NCBI GenBank assembly: GCA_030825115.1
Contig: JAPJQL010000013.1
Location: forward strand, 1 to 64,000
Source of the DNA: Lachnospiraceae bacterium
Lineage (GTDB): Bacteria; Bacillota; Clostridia; Lachnospirales; Lachnospiraceae
Length of the DNA: 64,000 nt
Direction: 5' to 3'
Below are positions 43,895 to 52,879 of this stretch, one piece after another. The position numbers and the translations under genes are program-made. Numbering within the stretch: the first letter of the stretch is position 1; each line of letters begins with the position of its first letter. The notes below the pieces were generated by a model, which was not told where the DNA came from, did not search any database, and saw nothing but the letters and a program-made list of their open reading frames with translations.

Positions 43895-44005
43895 ACTATA
43901 ACATCCTGTCTTGTATCAGAGACTGCAAAACAGGTGTTCCATTGTTTGCCGGGCAAAGAGCACACCCCATTTGCATAAAGACAGGTCCGGGGAAACGTAT
44001 ATAGT
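43895..44005. promoter_or_regulatory. Divergent dyad promoter B (DUF6765 / active lysin)
   Basis: Same layout as region A: minus arm ACACC-N3-TTTGCA (43924-43937), 23 nt, TATAGT (43895-43900) toward DUF6765; plus arm ACACC-N3-TTTGCA (43962-43975), then TATAGT at 44000-44005 (24 nt) or TATATA at 43998 (22 nt) toward the lysin. The ACACC boxes are again 24 nt apart, around the palindrome TTTGCC-G-GGCAAA. Every internal distance matches region A. Confidence 0.72.
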
Positions 44006-44048
44006 TTAGGCATAGAGTATATTGCAAGAAACATCAAGGAGAAAAAAC

Positions 44049-44876
44049 ATGAACAAAACCAGAAACCAATTGATTCAATTTTGCCTGAAAAAACAGGGAA
44101 CTCCCTATGTCTTCGGGATGAAAGGCCAGGTCTTGACGGAAAGCGCCCTCCTTCAGCTTGCCGCCCAATACCCCAATGTATTTAATAAATCATATATCAA
44201 CCAGTCAAGGACATTTATTAACCGCCAGTGCACAGATTGTTCCGGTCTGATCAGCTGGTGTACCGGAATTCAGAAAAACAGCAGCGAATACAGAAACACC
44301 GCTGTCGTCACCAAAAATATAAACGAACTGGATGAGAGCATGGCTGGCTGGGCTCTCTGGAAACCAGGTCATATCGGTATTTATATCGGCAATGGAAAGT
44401 GCATAGAAGCAAAAGGTATCCAGTACGGAACCGTTAAGACGGATGTCTCAAAAACAAACTGGGTACTTGCATTAATGCTAAAGGATATTGACTATGGCGA
44501 AACCGCTCTGTCGGCGGATCACCCTGTCCGCTGGATTAAAGAAGACGGCGGTGTCCGGTTTTATCTGACTCCTGACCGTTATGTTGCAAACGACTGGTAC
44601 AAGGATGGCTCACAGTGGTTCTGGTTTGACGGAGCAGGTCATGCAATCCGAAATGACTGGTATTATTACAAAGACAACTGGTATTATTTCGGAGAAGATT
44701 TTGCGATGGTAACAGGAATCCAGGTGATTCATAAAATCATCTATTACTTTGAAGAAGACGGCGCACTGGCTAAAACAGATACCAATCTAACGGTACAGAT
44801 TGGGGCTGACGGAGTTATCCGCACCAACACAAAAACTCCGGAGTATGGCTCCCCGGCACTGGATGCCTTTTTTTAA
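44049..44876 (+). CDS. NlpC/P60 peptidoglycan hydrolase with wall-binding repeats
   Basis: A 275-residue lysin. The NlpC/P60 domain (1-160) has the nucleophile Cys64 in TDCSGLISW and the His108 in WKPGHIGIYIGNG, so it should cleave peptide bonds in the stem peptide. C-terminal aromatic repeats (DNWYYFGEDFAMVTG, IIYYFEEDGALAKTD) bind the wall. There is no signal peptide, as for phage endolysins that need a holin or lysis to escape; no holin is seen nearby. The ATG at 44049 follows AAGGAG. Driven by dyad promoter B and paired with a dead paralogue 2 kb away. Confidence 0.9.
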   Translation: MNKTRNQLIQFCLKKQGTPYVFGMKGQVLTESALLQLAAQYPNVFNKSYINQSRTFINRQCTDCSGLISWCTGIQKNSSEYRNTAVVTKNINELDESMAGWALWKPGHIGIYIGNGKCIEAKGIQYGTVKTDVSKTNWVLALMLKDIDYGETALSADHPVRWIKEDGGVRFYLTPDRYVANDWYKDGSQWFWFDGAGHAIRNDWYYYKDNWYYFGEDFAMVTGIQVIHKIIYYFEEDGALAKTDTNLTVQIGADGVIRTNTKTPEYGSPALDAFF

Positions 44877-44997
44877 GGCGAGAATCGTTCTTTACCGCAG
44901 CCCTAATCCCAAAATACAGTACACAGTATATCCTCGAAAGGTATCCAATTGATAAAAGAGGCCGAAACGCTTAATTTCAAAACATGATATGCAGTTC

Positions 44998-45032
44998 AGG
45001 AATGCCGTCAACATTTTACGTCATTCCTTTCT
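44998..45032 (+). terminator. Hairpin between lysin and kinase genes
   Basis: Arms AGGAATGCCGT / ACGTCATTCCT with one mismatch enclose a 9-nt loop, followed by TTTCTCT on the plus strand. It probably ends the lysin transcript and may serve both converging genes. Confidence 0.55.
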
Positions 45033-45056
45033 CTGTCCTCCCATCAACATTGCACA

Positions 45057-46367
45057 TCATCCGTTTAGTCTGGCAGACACCCGAAAAACGGTATCATCAA
45101 AATCAAACTTGACAGTTCCCTGATATTTTAAGATAATGCGCCGAACAGAAGCGGTACCAGTTCCATGTCCCGGATGTTTGGCAGATAAAAAAAACTCTCC
45201 ATCTGTCTTTATCCTTCCATCAAAACTGTTATTAAGCAAAATAACAACCTGACTACCTGTTATTCCTGTTTTCAGATGAATAAACCGGTTCTGAGACTTC
45301 TGTCTGCTGCACGCTTCATATGCATTTTCAAGCAGATTTCCAAATAGAACAATCAAGTCCACGTCATCAACCCCTGTTTGGGCAGGAAACTTCATCTGTA
45401 CCGAAAAATCAATCCGCTTTTTCGCACACAAGTCAGCATAATAACAAATCAGAGCATTCAATGCCATATGACGGCAATAGATGAGAACAGGAACTTCCAG
45501 ATTGGCGCAACAGATTTTTTCAGCAAAACTATGTAAACAGTCCAAATTGTCCTCTTTTAAATATATCTGCAGAACGTGTATCAATTGCCTCTGGTCATGG
45601 CTTGCCTGCCGGACTGCCTCTATCTGTTCAGAAAGGCTCTGGAAGTGAACGAGATTCATTTCCATCTGATGCTTTTCAGATTGAAGCTGAATCGTCAGAG
45701 CACTTGCCTCCACAAACTGCAATATCAACGTTAACACAAAAAACAAACCGGCACTCACAGCAAGCGAAAAAAACAGATTATGAGCCTCACTGGAAAATAT
45801 AAAAATACTGTCCGATGAATACAGACTATAGTAATATATCACGCCAAAAGTAACGGGAGCCAGCCAAGGCTTCTTCCAGACATCAATACTCTCCGGTTTC
45901 TCCAGCACAGGGGATACCCTGTACAATAACCACCAAAACATGACCGGATACGTAACAGCCAGGACAAGCACAATGGAGATGCTTACTTCAATACAGTACG
46001 GTCCCTGCCAATACCAGTTTCCAAAAATGTGGAATCCCACATAGTTATAGAGAATAGCTGTCATACTGGCATAATTGAGAACCGTAATCATGACAAAGAG
46101 CAGTTTCGACAACCGTTCGCGGATTGAACATCGGTAAAGAATCAGATAAATAACTACCCATAAGAGTGAAAAAACACAAGCCGATGCCGGAAAAAAGAAA
46201 GAAACGGTTCTTTTAACAAATCCCAGAAGATAAAGCATTGCGGTAAACAAAATTATGATTGGACGAGAGCGTATCTTAGCGCGGAAAGGGATCACCGCCA
46301 ATATCACAAACGGTACAATATCGAAAAGCTCATACAGTGCCAGCTGGAGTATAAAGTCCGCACTCAT
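45057..46367 (-). CDS. Agr-type GHKL sensor histidine kinase
   Basis: A 436-residue membrane sensor. Six hydrophobic segments occupy the first 215 residues, followed by a dimerisation helix with the phospho-acceptor His in RQASHDQRQLIHVLQIY and a GHKL ATPase domain (NLLENAYEACSRQ N-box, GHGTGTASVRRIILKY G-box). The layout is that of AgrC/ComD-type peptide-pheromone receptors. Its ATG overlaps the stop of the response regulator by 4 nt (ATGA), so the two are translationally coupled. No agrB or agrD was found nearby, so the signal is unknown. Confidence 0.9.
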   Translation of the reverse strand: MSADFILQLALYELFDIVPFVILAVIPFRAKIRSRPIIILFTAMLYLLGFVKRTVSFFFPASACVFSLLWVVIYLILYRCSIRERLSKLLFVMITVLNYASMTAILYNYVGFHIFGNWYWQGPYCIEVSISIVLVLAVTYPVMFWWLLYRVSPVLEKPESIDVWKKPWLAPVTFGVIYYYSLYSSDSIFIFSSEAHNLFFSLAVSAGLFFVLTLILQFVEASALTIQLQSEKHQMEMNLVHFQSLSEQIEAVRQASHDQRQLIHVLQIYLKEDNLDCLHSFAEKICCANLEVPVLIYCRHMALNALICYYADLCAKKRIDFSVQMKFPAQTGVDDVDLIVLFGNLLENAYEACSRQKSQNRFIHLKTGITGSQVVILLNNSFDGRIKTDGEFFLSAKHPGHGTGTASVRRIILKYQGTVKFDFDDTVFRVSARLNG

Positions 46368-47095
46368 ATTCTCTCCGCCCCAAACTTTTCAAAAAGATAA
46401 TCGGAATACTTTTGCATTAACTTCTGCCGCTCCTTTTTACGGTACGGAACCCGCTCCCCTGTATCCATCAGGAAATTCATATCTTCTACCTTTACTGCAT
46501 GCGACATATTAATGATGCAGCCCCGATAACATTCCAGAAATTGGGGATAAGGATCCAGAAGCGATAACATCTGTGTAAAAGCCATTCGAATCCTCACCAT
46601 GCGTCGGGCACAGAGATGGATTTGGGAATAATGCCCATCAATATCACAATAAATGATATCATCCGCTGCAATCCACTGTTTTGTTCTGCCATCTGTAACA
46701 ATAATCATGTTCTTTCGGTAAAAATGTTTTTCCAACGCCTTCTCCATAACTTCGTAAAACATATCATACGTAAACGGCTTCAGCAGATATCCACAGGCAT
46801 CCACAAGATATCCGTCAATCGCATAATCCGGGCTTGAAGTAATAAAGATGAGCGCCGTATCCCTCTCCATCTTCCGGAATTCTTCCGCCGTCTGCAAGCC
46901 ATCCATCCCGTCCATGCAGCAATCAAGTATGACAAGATCAAAAAAATGTGGAGATAGGGCTCTGATAAAAGCTTCTCCACTGGAATAAAAGAAAAATTGT
47001 GGCTCCGATCCACCGCACTGCTGCAGAAATTGTTTCACATATCCGGCGATACTTACCTGATCTGGTTTAAAGTCATCTATGATAGCAATTGTCAT
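46364..47095 (-). CDS. LytTR-family response regulator of the agr-like pair
   Basis: A 243-residue AgrA-like regulator. The receiver begins MTIAIIDDFKPDQ with acidic pair DD and phospho-acceptor Asp in LVILDCCMDGMDGLQ; Lys is in YLLKPFTYD. The C-terminal LytTR domain (IAADDIIYCDIDGHYSQIHLCARRMVRIR...FLECYRGCIINMSHAVKVE) binds direct repeats upstream of activated promoters. The start at 47095 follows AAAGGAGG with 9-nt spacing. It lies 3 kb from the two dyad promoters and is the best candidate for their activator. Confidence 0.9.
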   Translation of the reverse strand: MTIAIIDDFKPDQVSIAGYVKQFLQQCGGSEPQFFFYSSGEAFIRALSPHFFDLVILDCCMDGMDGLQTAEEFRKMERDTALIFITSSPDYAIDGYLVDACGYLLKPFTYDMFYEVMEKALEKHFYRKNMIIVTDGRTKQWIAADDIIYCDIDGHYSQIHLCARRMVRIRMAFTQMLSLLDPYPQFLECYRGCIINMSHAVKVEDMNFLMDTGERVPYRKKERQKLMQKYSDYLFEKFGAERI

Positions 47096-47171
47096 GCATT
47101 TGTGCCTCCTTTTGCACATAAGTTTGTCCATCTTAAAAGTAATGAGCAAAAAAAATCTAATGCATGACAAT

Positions 47172-47200
47172 ATTATATTTCATCTTTACAGGCTGCGCAA
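47172..47200 (-). promoter_or_regulatory. Promoter of the agr-like operon
   Basis: Minus strand TTGCGC (47195-47200), a 17-nt spacer and TATAAT (47172-47177), about 77 nt before the regulator start. The -35 is weak, as in regulated promoters. Confidence 0.42.
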
Positions 47201-47385
47201 GCCTTGAGAGGGATCTAGTTTCGCCATTATCTGCGTTAATTCGAACAATGCTATCATACGATATCTTTCCTCTTGAAGCCAAAATAATGCCTCTTGCGCC
47301 AAACGGTTGAAACAGGTATGAAACAATAGTATGTTAATTGTAAATAGGTATTCCCAGCATGAAAGCAAACGAGGAGTCTATGCTT

Positions 47386-47805
47386 ATGATAATAACCAAA
47401 GATTATCAAATCCTGCGCCATAACCATATTTATTATATCAATAACATGCAAAAAGCACTCTGCCCTAATTGCAATTCGCCCCTTAAAGTACACGACAGCA
47501 GAAAACGTCACTTAATCATTGACAGCGGCGATACCTTAATCTTCCGGCTTCGCCGCCTCAAATGTCCTCATTGCCATACACTCCATCTGGAACTCCCTGA
47601 TATCATGCAGCCACATAAACACTATTCGCTTGAAGTTATCACCCACACGTTAGATCAGACCAGCAATAACTGTCCGGCGGATGATTCTACCATTTACCGG
47701 TGGCGATATGGCGGCTCAGAATCATCAAGACGCACCTCAAAACAGGTGTGCCCAATTCTGCCTACGGATTACACCGCTTACAAGGCACATCCCCCTGCGC
47801 CATGA
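47386..47805 (+). CDS. DUF6431-type zinc-ribbon protein, copy 2
   Basis: A 139-residue paralogue of copy 1 (CPNC, CPHCHTLHLELPDIMQPHKHYSLEVITHTL, CPADDSTIYRW). By comparison with copy 1 the start is the ATG at 47386, with GAGGAG upstream; other in-frame ATGs lie at 47359 and 47380. The sequence after STIYRW (YGGSESSRRTSKQV...) is Ser/Pro-rich and looks out of frame. A second plus frame continues to 47951 with a better hydrophobic pattern (SLLSPESSRFFSAMLPTLEQSTVHTAILIKGN), so a frameshift near 47700 is possible. Confidence 0.65.
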   Translation: MIITKDYQILRHNHIYYINNMQKALCPNCNSPLKVHDSRKRHLIIDSGDTLIFRLRRLKCPHCHTLHLELPDIMQPHKHYSLEVITHTLDQTSNNCPADDSTIYRWRYGGSESSRRTSKQVCPILPTDYTAYKAHPPAP

Positions 47806-47979
47806 CCGCATCCCTGCTTTCACCAGAATCAAGCCGGTTCTTTTCCGCTATGCTGCCGACGCTGGAACAATCAACTGTGCATACTGCCATTCTCATCAAA
47901 GGAAATACCATCCTCCTGCTTTTCCCAGTCGCCTGCCCTTTCTTGTATTAAGCTTATCATGTAACCGCCACATCTGTAA

Positions 47980-50900
47980 TCACAAGATAGAAAATACCTT
48001 CTGCTCCACCTCCCCCACACTCCATTTCACCTGTACATTCTGCTGATACCTCCACCGGACATCTCCCTTGCACCGCTCCGCAAAGGAACAGAGCCCAAAA
48101 TCCCCCTCATGTCGTTCCTGAAAGCGTTCCAGCGACCGTATCACTGCTTCATACGGCTGCTTCCCGGTACATGCAATCGCCGTCATCGCCGTTATCACCT
48201 GGCTCTTCACCCCATCATACGACCGATCCTGCAGCGTCTTTCTCACGGACAGTTCCAGAAGACGTTCCAGTTCATCCAGCAGTTCAACCCGGTCAATCCC
48301 GCCCACGGCCTGGATTGGATCGGGATTCATGATGTCCGGTATCACACAAGTCTCCTCCAGGTAACGCCTCAGATGCTCCAGCCCCCGTCTGTCCTGCCGC
48401 CAGATCAGACATGCATCACATTGGAGTTTTTCATCCGGGAACATTTCCCCATAATTCCAGATGATGTCCTCCAGCCCACTCCCCCTGCTGTCCTTTACCA
48501 GCTCCACAGCCTGGAAAAACAATCTCCCGCAAAGAGTCGGAAGCAATTCCCTGCAGACCTCTGTCGCGCCCATTACCCCACAGGCATACCGCACCGCCGG
48601 TTCCCGGACCAAGTCTTTTCTCCGTCGGTCTTTTGCCACCTCTATGATAACCGCCGCACACGCATCAATCCCATTGCTGATACAATAGTTGATATGCCAT
48701 GCCAGCACATCTCCCATCAAATTTTCCTCCCTCAGATTCCGGATTACCTGCTCCCGGATCTCTTCCCCGGTCAGGCAGCGGGATATCAGTCCCTCCAGAC
48801 TGCTAAACCAGTATCCAGGACAAAACAGCAGGTCTTTCGCCTTTTCCTTTGGTATCGGGAGACAAAACTGCTCAGCGAAATATAAGATCCGCTTCACGCG
48901 AAGATCGGCACAGCGGTAATCACTGTCATTGACCCATACAACTGCCTGTCTGATATCCACCTGGTCAAGGTGGATGTAATAATAGTCCGTACACCACCGC
49001 TTAACAGCCTCCGGCAGCTCGTCCCTGCCCCGGCTGTGTGTCACCATCCATTGCATCAGGCGGGCAGAAGCATAATCCTCCCAGTCACAGGCTTCCAGGC
49101 TGCCCATCCACTGCCGCAGGCTTCTCCCGCGATGCCCCCGGACAAAATCCCGCTTCACTTCCTCCAGATCCGTTCGATCCTCCAATACCTGATCTGGAAT
49201 CTCGTCAACCTCATCCTCATCATAGTCCGGTTGACCGCCCAGCTTTGCAAGTTCATTGACCAGCCCCAGATAGGCATTTTGATCCGTTAACGCTTCCAGA
49301 TAACGCCTTTCCCCTTTCCGTCTTAATGTGTCGTAATCCTTCTGCTCATACACCGGGATCTCAATGCCAGTCCGCTCCTGATAAAGCCGCGCTAGAGGCC
49401 TGTAATACGCACTCTGCACAGACAATATGTCCAGGCATCGTTTCACATGATCATCCGAAACTTCCCCTTTTTGGTACGCTTCCCAGAACGCCTTTCCCTG
49501 GTCCAGCGCCAGGATTGAACGAGGCGTCCACCAATCACGCCCCCCGCTCCCCATCCGTGCCAATTCCTGTTCCAGCAATACAAGAACCGTGTCCGTTTTT
49601 TGAAAATACCAGAAAATATACTCCAGCGTCTTCTGCCCGCCCCTGTCCACCTCGCATCTGCACAGGTCACGCAGCGATTTCCAAAGCGGGTCCTCTGCAG
49701 ATTGGTATAAGGTAGCCGCACAGATCACCGCCGGCTTCACGATTTCCTCCACGGAAAGCATACTGTACGCATGTTCCCGCTCTGCCAGACAGCAAAAGAG
49801 CTTTTCCAACGCCTCCGGCTCTGTGATCTGTTTCAGGGCATCCTGTAATTCAAAAATCTCATTACCAAGCCGGTTTTCATCCAGCCCGCCTCCAACCAGT
49901 CCGATTCCATCCAGAAGAAAATCCACATACGTGTCAACATATCCATTGCGCTTGATGCAGTCATACAGTCCATATCGGATATACGAGCTCCTGGTCCCGG
50001 CAAAATGCTCCATCAGCCTGTCAAGCAGTTCTTCCCCGACAAGCCCCAGGTTCGTCAATGCCCGGACTGCGTAACAAATCTCATGCTCCCGTGCTTCCTT
50101 GTCCAGGCATACCCCGGTCAAGACCTCCTTAACTTCATCCTCGCGCCCATAGAGGCAGGTCAGCTGCCCCATCATGTAAAGCCCATTTCCCTGTGACACA
50201 ACATGCTGAAAATTCCGGATTTCATCCAGAAGATATGTAATCAGGTGATATGACTGCCCAAATGCCGTAAGCTCCGCCACCCTGTAATTATCATGCCCCA
50301 GCCATTGTCCGGCCGCTTTCAGGCGTTCCATCTCCGCAATCGTTATCTCCGTCCTCTGTTCCAGCGGAAGACGGTCCCGCTCCAGCTGAAGAAAAATCGT
50401 AAAATCCTTTTCCAAAACCCACTGCGTCAGCTCTTTCTCCCCCATTGGAATCAAGTAGGACAGAACATGATGCCAGTTTGCCCGGATTCCCCATTCCGGG
50501 TGTCCTGCGGTCACAAAGTCCTGGACCGTCTTAAGCGGCTGCTCTGCCAAATATTCTGCCGCCAGATACTCCCGAAAATTATTGTGGACAAAATGCCAAA
50601 CGCCTCCATTTTTCTTCCAAATCCCACTATGCTTCAGAAGTTCCCGTGACTCCAAATCCCCGATCAGCCGCTGGTACGTCTCCTCCTCCAGCACCACACA
50701 GTCCATACAGTTCATCGAAACTGCCAGCTTCCGAAGTACGGTAAACAGCCGCGCCTTACTTTCGTCCAATTCCACCGTACCTGTCATCCGAAACTTATCC
50801 AGATCCTGGGAGAATTTGCGCTCGATCAGACGCTTCATCAAATCCGGGCGCTGCGGCAGCCCGCCTTCCGCCCGGTACATCTCACATAATTCCAGCAGAT

Positions 50901-52047
50901 AAAACGGAATCCACAAAAACTCTTCCATCTTCTTCTCCGACACTTCTCTGATGAAATCCGCCCACACAATCCCTTTCTCTTCCACAAACGCTCTGACATC
51001 GCTCTCACTCAACGGATTGAGCCATACGGCGGTAAATCCCTCCCCCAACAATCCGTCCCGGTAAAAATTGCTCCTGCTCGATATCAAGAAAGAGGCTTTC
51101 GGTTCCGCTCTCCGAAATTTTGACAGCTGCTTCAAAAAAAGTTTTTTACATTCCCCCGTAATCTCATCAAAACCGTCAATGATATACAACCGCTCAGAGT
51201 TATATGGAACGCCTCCCGCCGCCGCAATCAGCTCCTCAAATGTTTCATCGGTGTACTCCCGCAAAGTCAATAAAATCACCGGAGGCAGCGTATCCTCTCT
51301 GCTGAATTCTGTGGCAATCCTCTGTAACTCCGTCGTCTTTCCTCCCCCTGCATCCCCAAGCAGGACCATACAACGGTGATTCCTCCAAATAGAAATAAGA
51401 GACTCCTCCGCCTCTTGATTCAGCGCCTTCGCCCCTTCCACATGACATTTTCGCGGGATGTAAGGAACCGGAAACCGGTATACCGGCTCTGCTGTAGCCG
51501 CATCTGCTTCCAATCCCTGTTGCCTCTCCTGCTTTTCTTTCTTTATCGCATCAGACACGGTTGTCTCCACCGCAGTAATAATCGATTTTCCAAGAAACTG
51601 CTCACCGATAGACAATTCTTTGTATCCGGCTTCCCTGACTGCCTTGATCAAGGTTGCATAAAACTCCCTGAGCACAGACCAATCCCTATCCAAAAGCCGG
51701 TTCCGGCTTCCATCACTTTGCTCCGCATATCGTTTTACATCTATCATCAGGCTATTGACAAACTCGTCCTGCCCCACCCTCTCCTCTTCCATATCCAGAA
51801 CAAACCTGCATACCCGCTGGATACTCCTCTGATACTCGAGATATCTGTGAAACCAGTCTGAATCCAAAAACAGAGAGTCCTCATGCCTGCGGCAGAAACT
51901 CTCTATCTCCAGATCCAATTGTCGCTCCAGTTCCTCACGAAACTGTCTGTTTTTCCTTTCCCCGATCGCCTCCAGCCTTTCGACCGCCAAACTGCCTCCG
52001 CTATAGATTGCAGACGAAATCAGGTTGATCAGGATTGCTTTTGTCAT
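47980..52047 (-). CDS. Giant STAND protein with NACHT NTPase domain
   Basis: About 1355 residues, no membrane segments. The first 190 residues are a helical domain shared with the 35489-37816 protein. A NACHT module follows: Walker A GDAGGGKTTEL near 231, Walker B LYIIDGFDEIT near 286 and sensor FLISSRSNFYRDG. The remaining 900 residues are helical-repeat-like; the last 550 match the 775-residue paralogue. Bacterial NACHT proteins are NLR-like switches, several of which defend against phage, so ligand-triggered oligomerisation is expected. The ATG at 52047 lies directly behind GGGGGAG; a TTG at 52056 or GTG at 52080 are alternatives with better spacing. It follows gtrA by 32 nt. Confidence 0.86.
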   Translation of the reverse strand: MTKAILINLISSAIYSGGSLAVERLEAIGERKNRQFREELERQLDLEIESFCRRHEDSLFLDSDWFHRYLEYQRSIQRVCRFVLDMEEERVGQDEFVNSLMIDVKRYAEQSDGSRNRLLDRDWSVLREFYATLIKAVREAGYKELSIGEQFLGKSIITAVETTVSDAIKKEKQERQQGLEADAATAEPVYRFPVPYIPRKCHVEGAKALNQEAEESLISIWRNHRCMVLLGDAGGGKTTELQRIATEFSREDTLPPVILLTLREYTDETFEELIAAAGGVPYNSERLYIIDGFDEITGECKKLFLKQLSKFRRAEPKASFLISSRSNFYRDGLLGEGFTAVWLNPLSESDVRAFVEEKGIVWADFIREVSEKKMEEFLWIPFYLLELCEMYRAEGGLPQRPDLMKRLIERKFSQDLDKFRMTGTVELDESKARLFTVLRKLAVSMNCMDCVVLEEETYQRLIGDLESRELLKHSGIWKKNGGVWHFVHNNFREYLAAEYLAEQPLKTVQDFVTAGHPEWGIRANWHHVLSYLIPMGEKELTQWVLEKDFTIFLQLERDRLPLEQRTEITIAEMERLKAAGQWLGHDNYRVAELTAFGQSYHLITYLLDEIRNFQHVVSQGNGLYMMGQLTCLYGREDEVKEVLTGVCLDKEAREHEICYAVRALTNLGLVGEELLDRLMEHFAGTRSSYIRYGLYDCIKRNGYVDTYVDFLLDGIGLVGGGLDENRLGNEIFELQDALKQITEPEALEKLFCCLAEREHAYSMLSVEEIVKPAVICAATLYQSAEDPLWKSLRDLCRCEVDRGGQKTLEYIFWYFQKTDTVLVLLEQELARMGSGGRDWWTPRSILALDQGKAFWEAYQKGEVSDDHVKRCLDILSVQSAYYRPLARLYQERTGIEIPVYEQKDYDTLRRKGERRYLEALTDQNAYLGLVNELAKLGGQPDYDEDEVDEIPDQVLEDRTDLEEVKRDFVRGHRGRSLRQWMGSLEACDWEDYASARLMQWMVTHSRGRDELPEAVKRWCTDYYYIHLDQVDIRQAVVWVNDSDYRCADLRVKRILYFAEQFCLPIPKEKAKDLLFCPGYWFSSLEGLISRCLTGEEIREQVIRNLREENLMGDVLAWHINYCISNGIDACAAVIIEVAKDRRRKDLVREPAVRYACGVMGATEVCRELLPTLCGRLFFQAVELVKDSRGSGLEDIIWNYGEMFPDEKLQCDACLIWRQDRRGLEHLRRYLEETCVIPDIMNPDPIQAVGGIDRVELLDELERLLELSVRKTLQDRSYDGVKSQVITAMTAIACTGKQPYEAVIRSLERFQERHEGDFGLCSFAERCKGDVRWRYQQNVQVKWSVGEVEQKVFSIL

Positions 52048-52079
52048 CTCCCCCAAAAGTGTGCCCTCCCTTCTCCACA

Positions 52080-52499
52080 CTATCGTTTCACAAACACAAA
52101 CAGCTTGCTCAGTACATAATTGGCAATTGTGACAACCACCTGAACGATCAGTTTCGCAATTTTATCATTCACCCCACATAATGTCACAAGAACGAACATG
52201 ATCGCCATATCTGCAAATAATGTCACAAGCCTGGACGAATAAAATGCCGCCGCTTCCCTGGCCCAATCCGTCCTCACACTCTTAAACACAAACTTGCGGC
52301 TCATGACATAGGCAAATGTAACCGCGCATATCCAGGATATTACATTTGCCAACTGCAATTGCCATGCAATCTGAGGATTCAAAAATGTGAGGACACATGC
52401 GTAGTAGCTGCAGAGACTTACGATTGTCGTCAGGACGCCTACGATGAGGTAGGCTATGATTTCTTTGTGTTGTTTAATTTGTTTTTTGAGTTGGTTCAT
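52080..52499 (-). CDS. GtrA-family flippase-like membrane protein
   Basis: A 139-residue protein with four transmembrane helices (AYLIVGVLTTIVSLCSYYACVLTF, ISWICAVTFAYVMSRKFVFKS, LVTLFADMAIMFVLVTL, VVTIANYVLSKLFVF), the standard GtrA/GtcA pattern. GtrA proteins help move undecaprenyl-phosphate sugars across the membrane for a GT-C enzyme. The start at 52499 follows GAAGGGA. It probably belongs functionally with the CsbB-like and YfhO genes at 55.8-59.3 kb, now separated by decayed DNA. A deleted second copy lies at 54.4 kb. Confidence 0.9.
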   Translation of the reverse strand: MNQLKKQIKQHKEIIAYLIVGVLTTIVSLCSYYACVLTFLNPQIAWQLQLANVISWICAVTFAYVMSRKFVFKSVRTDWAREAAAFYSSRLVTLFADMAIMFVLVTLCGVNDKIAKLIVQVVVTIANYVLSKLFVFVKR

Positions 52500-52879
52500 G
52501 GAATGTTTCCCTTCATGTTTCATAAAACTATTATTTTATGTTTTAATTATAGCCTATTCACATGAATGGAGCAATAGCAATTGCTTTCTCGCATCATAAG
52601 CTTTGTATCATAAACAAATACTCCATGGCCTGTACCTGGTTAACATTTTTCTGGTAGCAACATTTCGGCAGTGTCTCGAACCACGGAAGCAGCACTTCGA
52701 TATAGGACAGATATTTTAATTTAGGTTTTCTTCTTACTGTAAATGGTCGGATATTTCATTCACCTATGGAATCCTGTGTTTTTAGCACTTGACCTTTCCA
52801 TATGATCTTCTTACTTTTTCTATTGTCTTGTTCCCTCACTGGAATTTACGTTTTCTATTCAGTTTTTTCTCTTTTTATA
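52500..52879. other. Decayed non-coding region
   Basis: No intact gene. On the minus strand about 52600-52735 can be read as KYLSYIEVLLPWFETLPKC and onward to AMEYLFMIQSL before a stop; it looks like a protein fragment but I cannot place it. The rest is AT-rich and featureless. Confidence 0.4.

Noticed and set aside
47186..47257. 23-residue minus-strand peptide upstream of the agr-like regulator as a pheromone precursor
   Set aside because: It has no cysteine or AgrD-like features, its end overlaps the likely promoter, and the ribosome site is only moderate.
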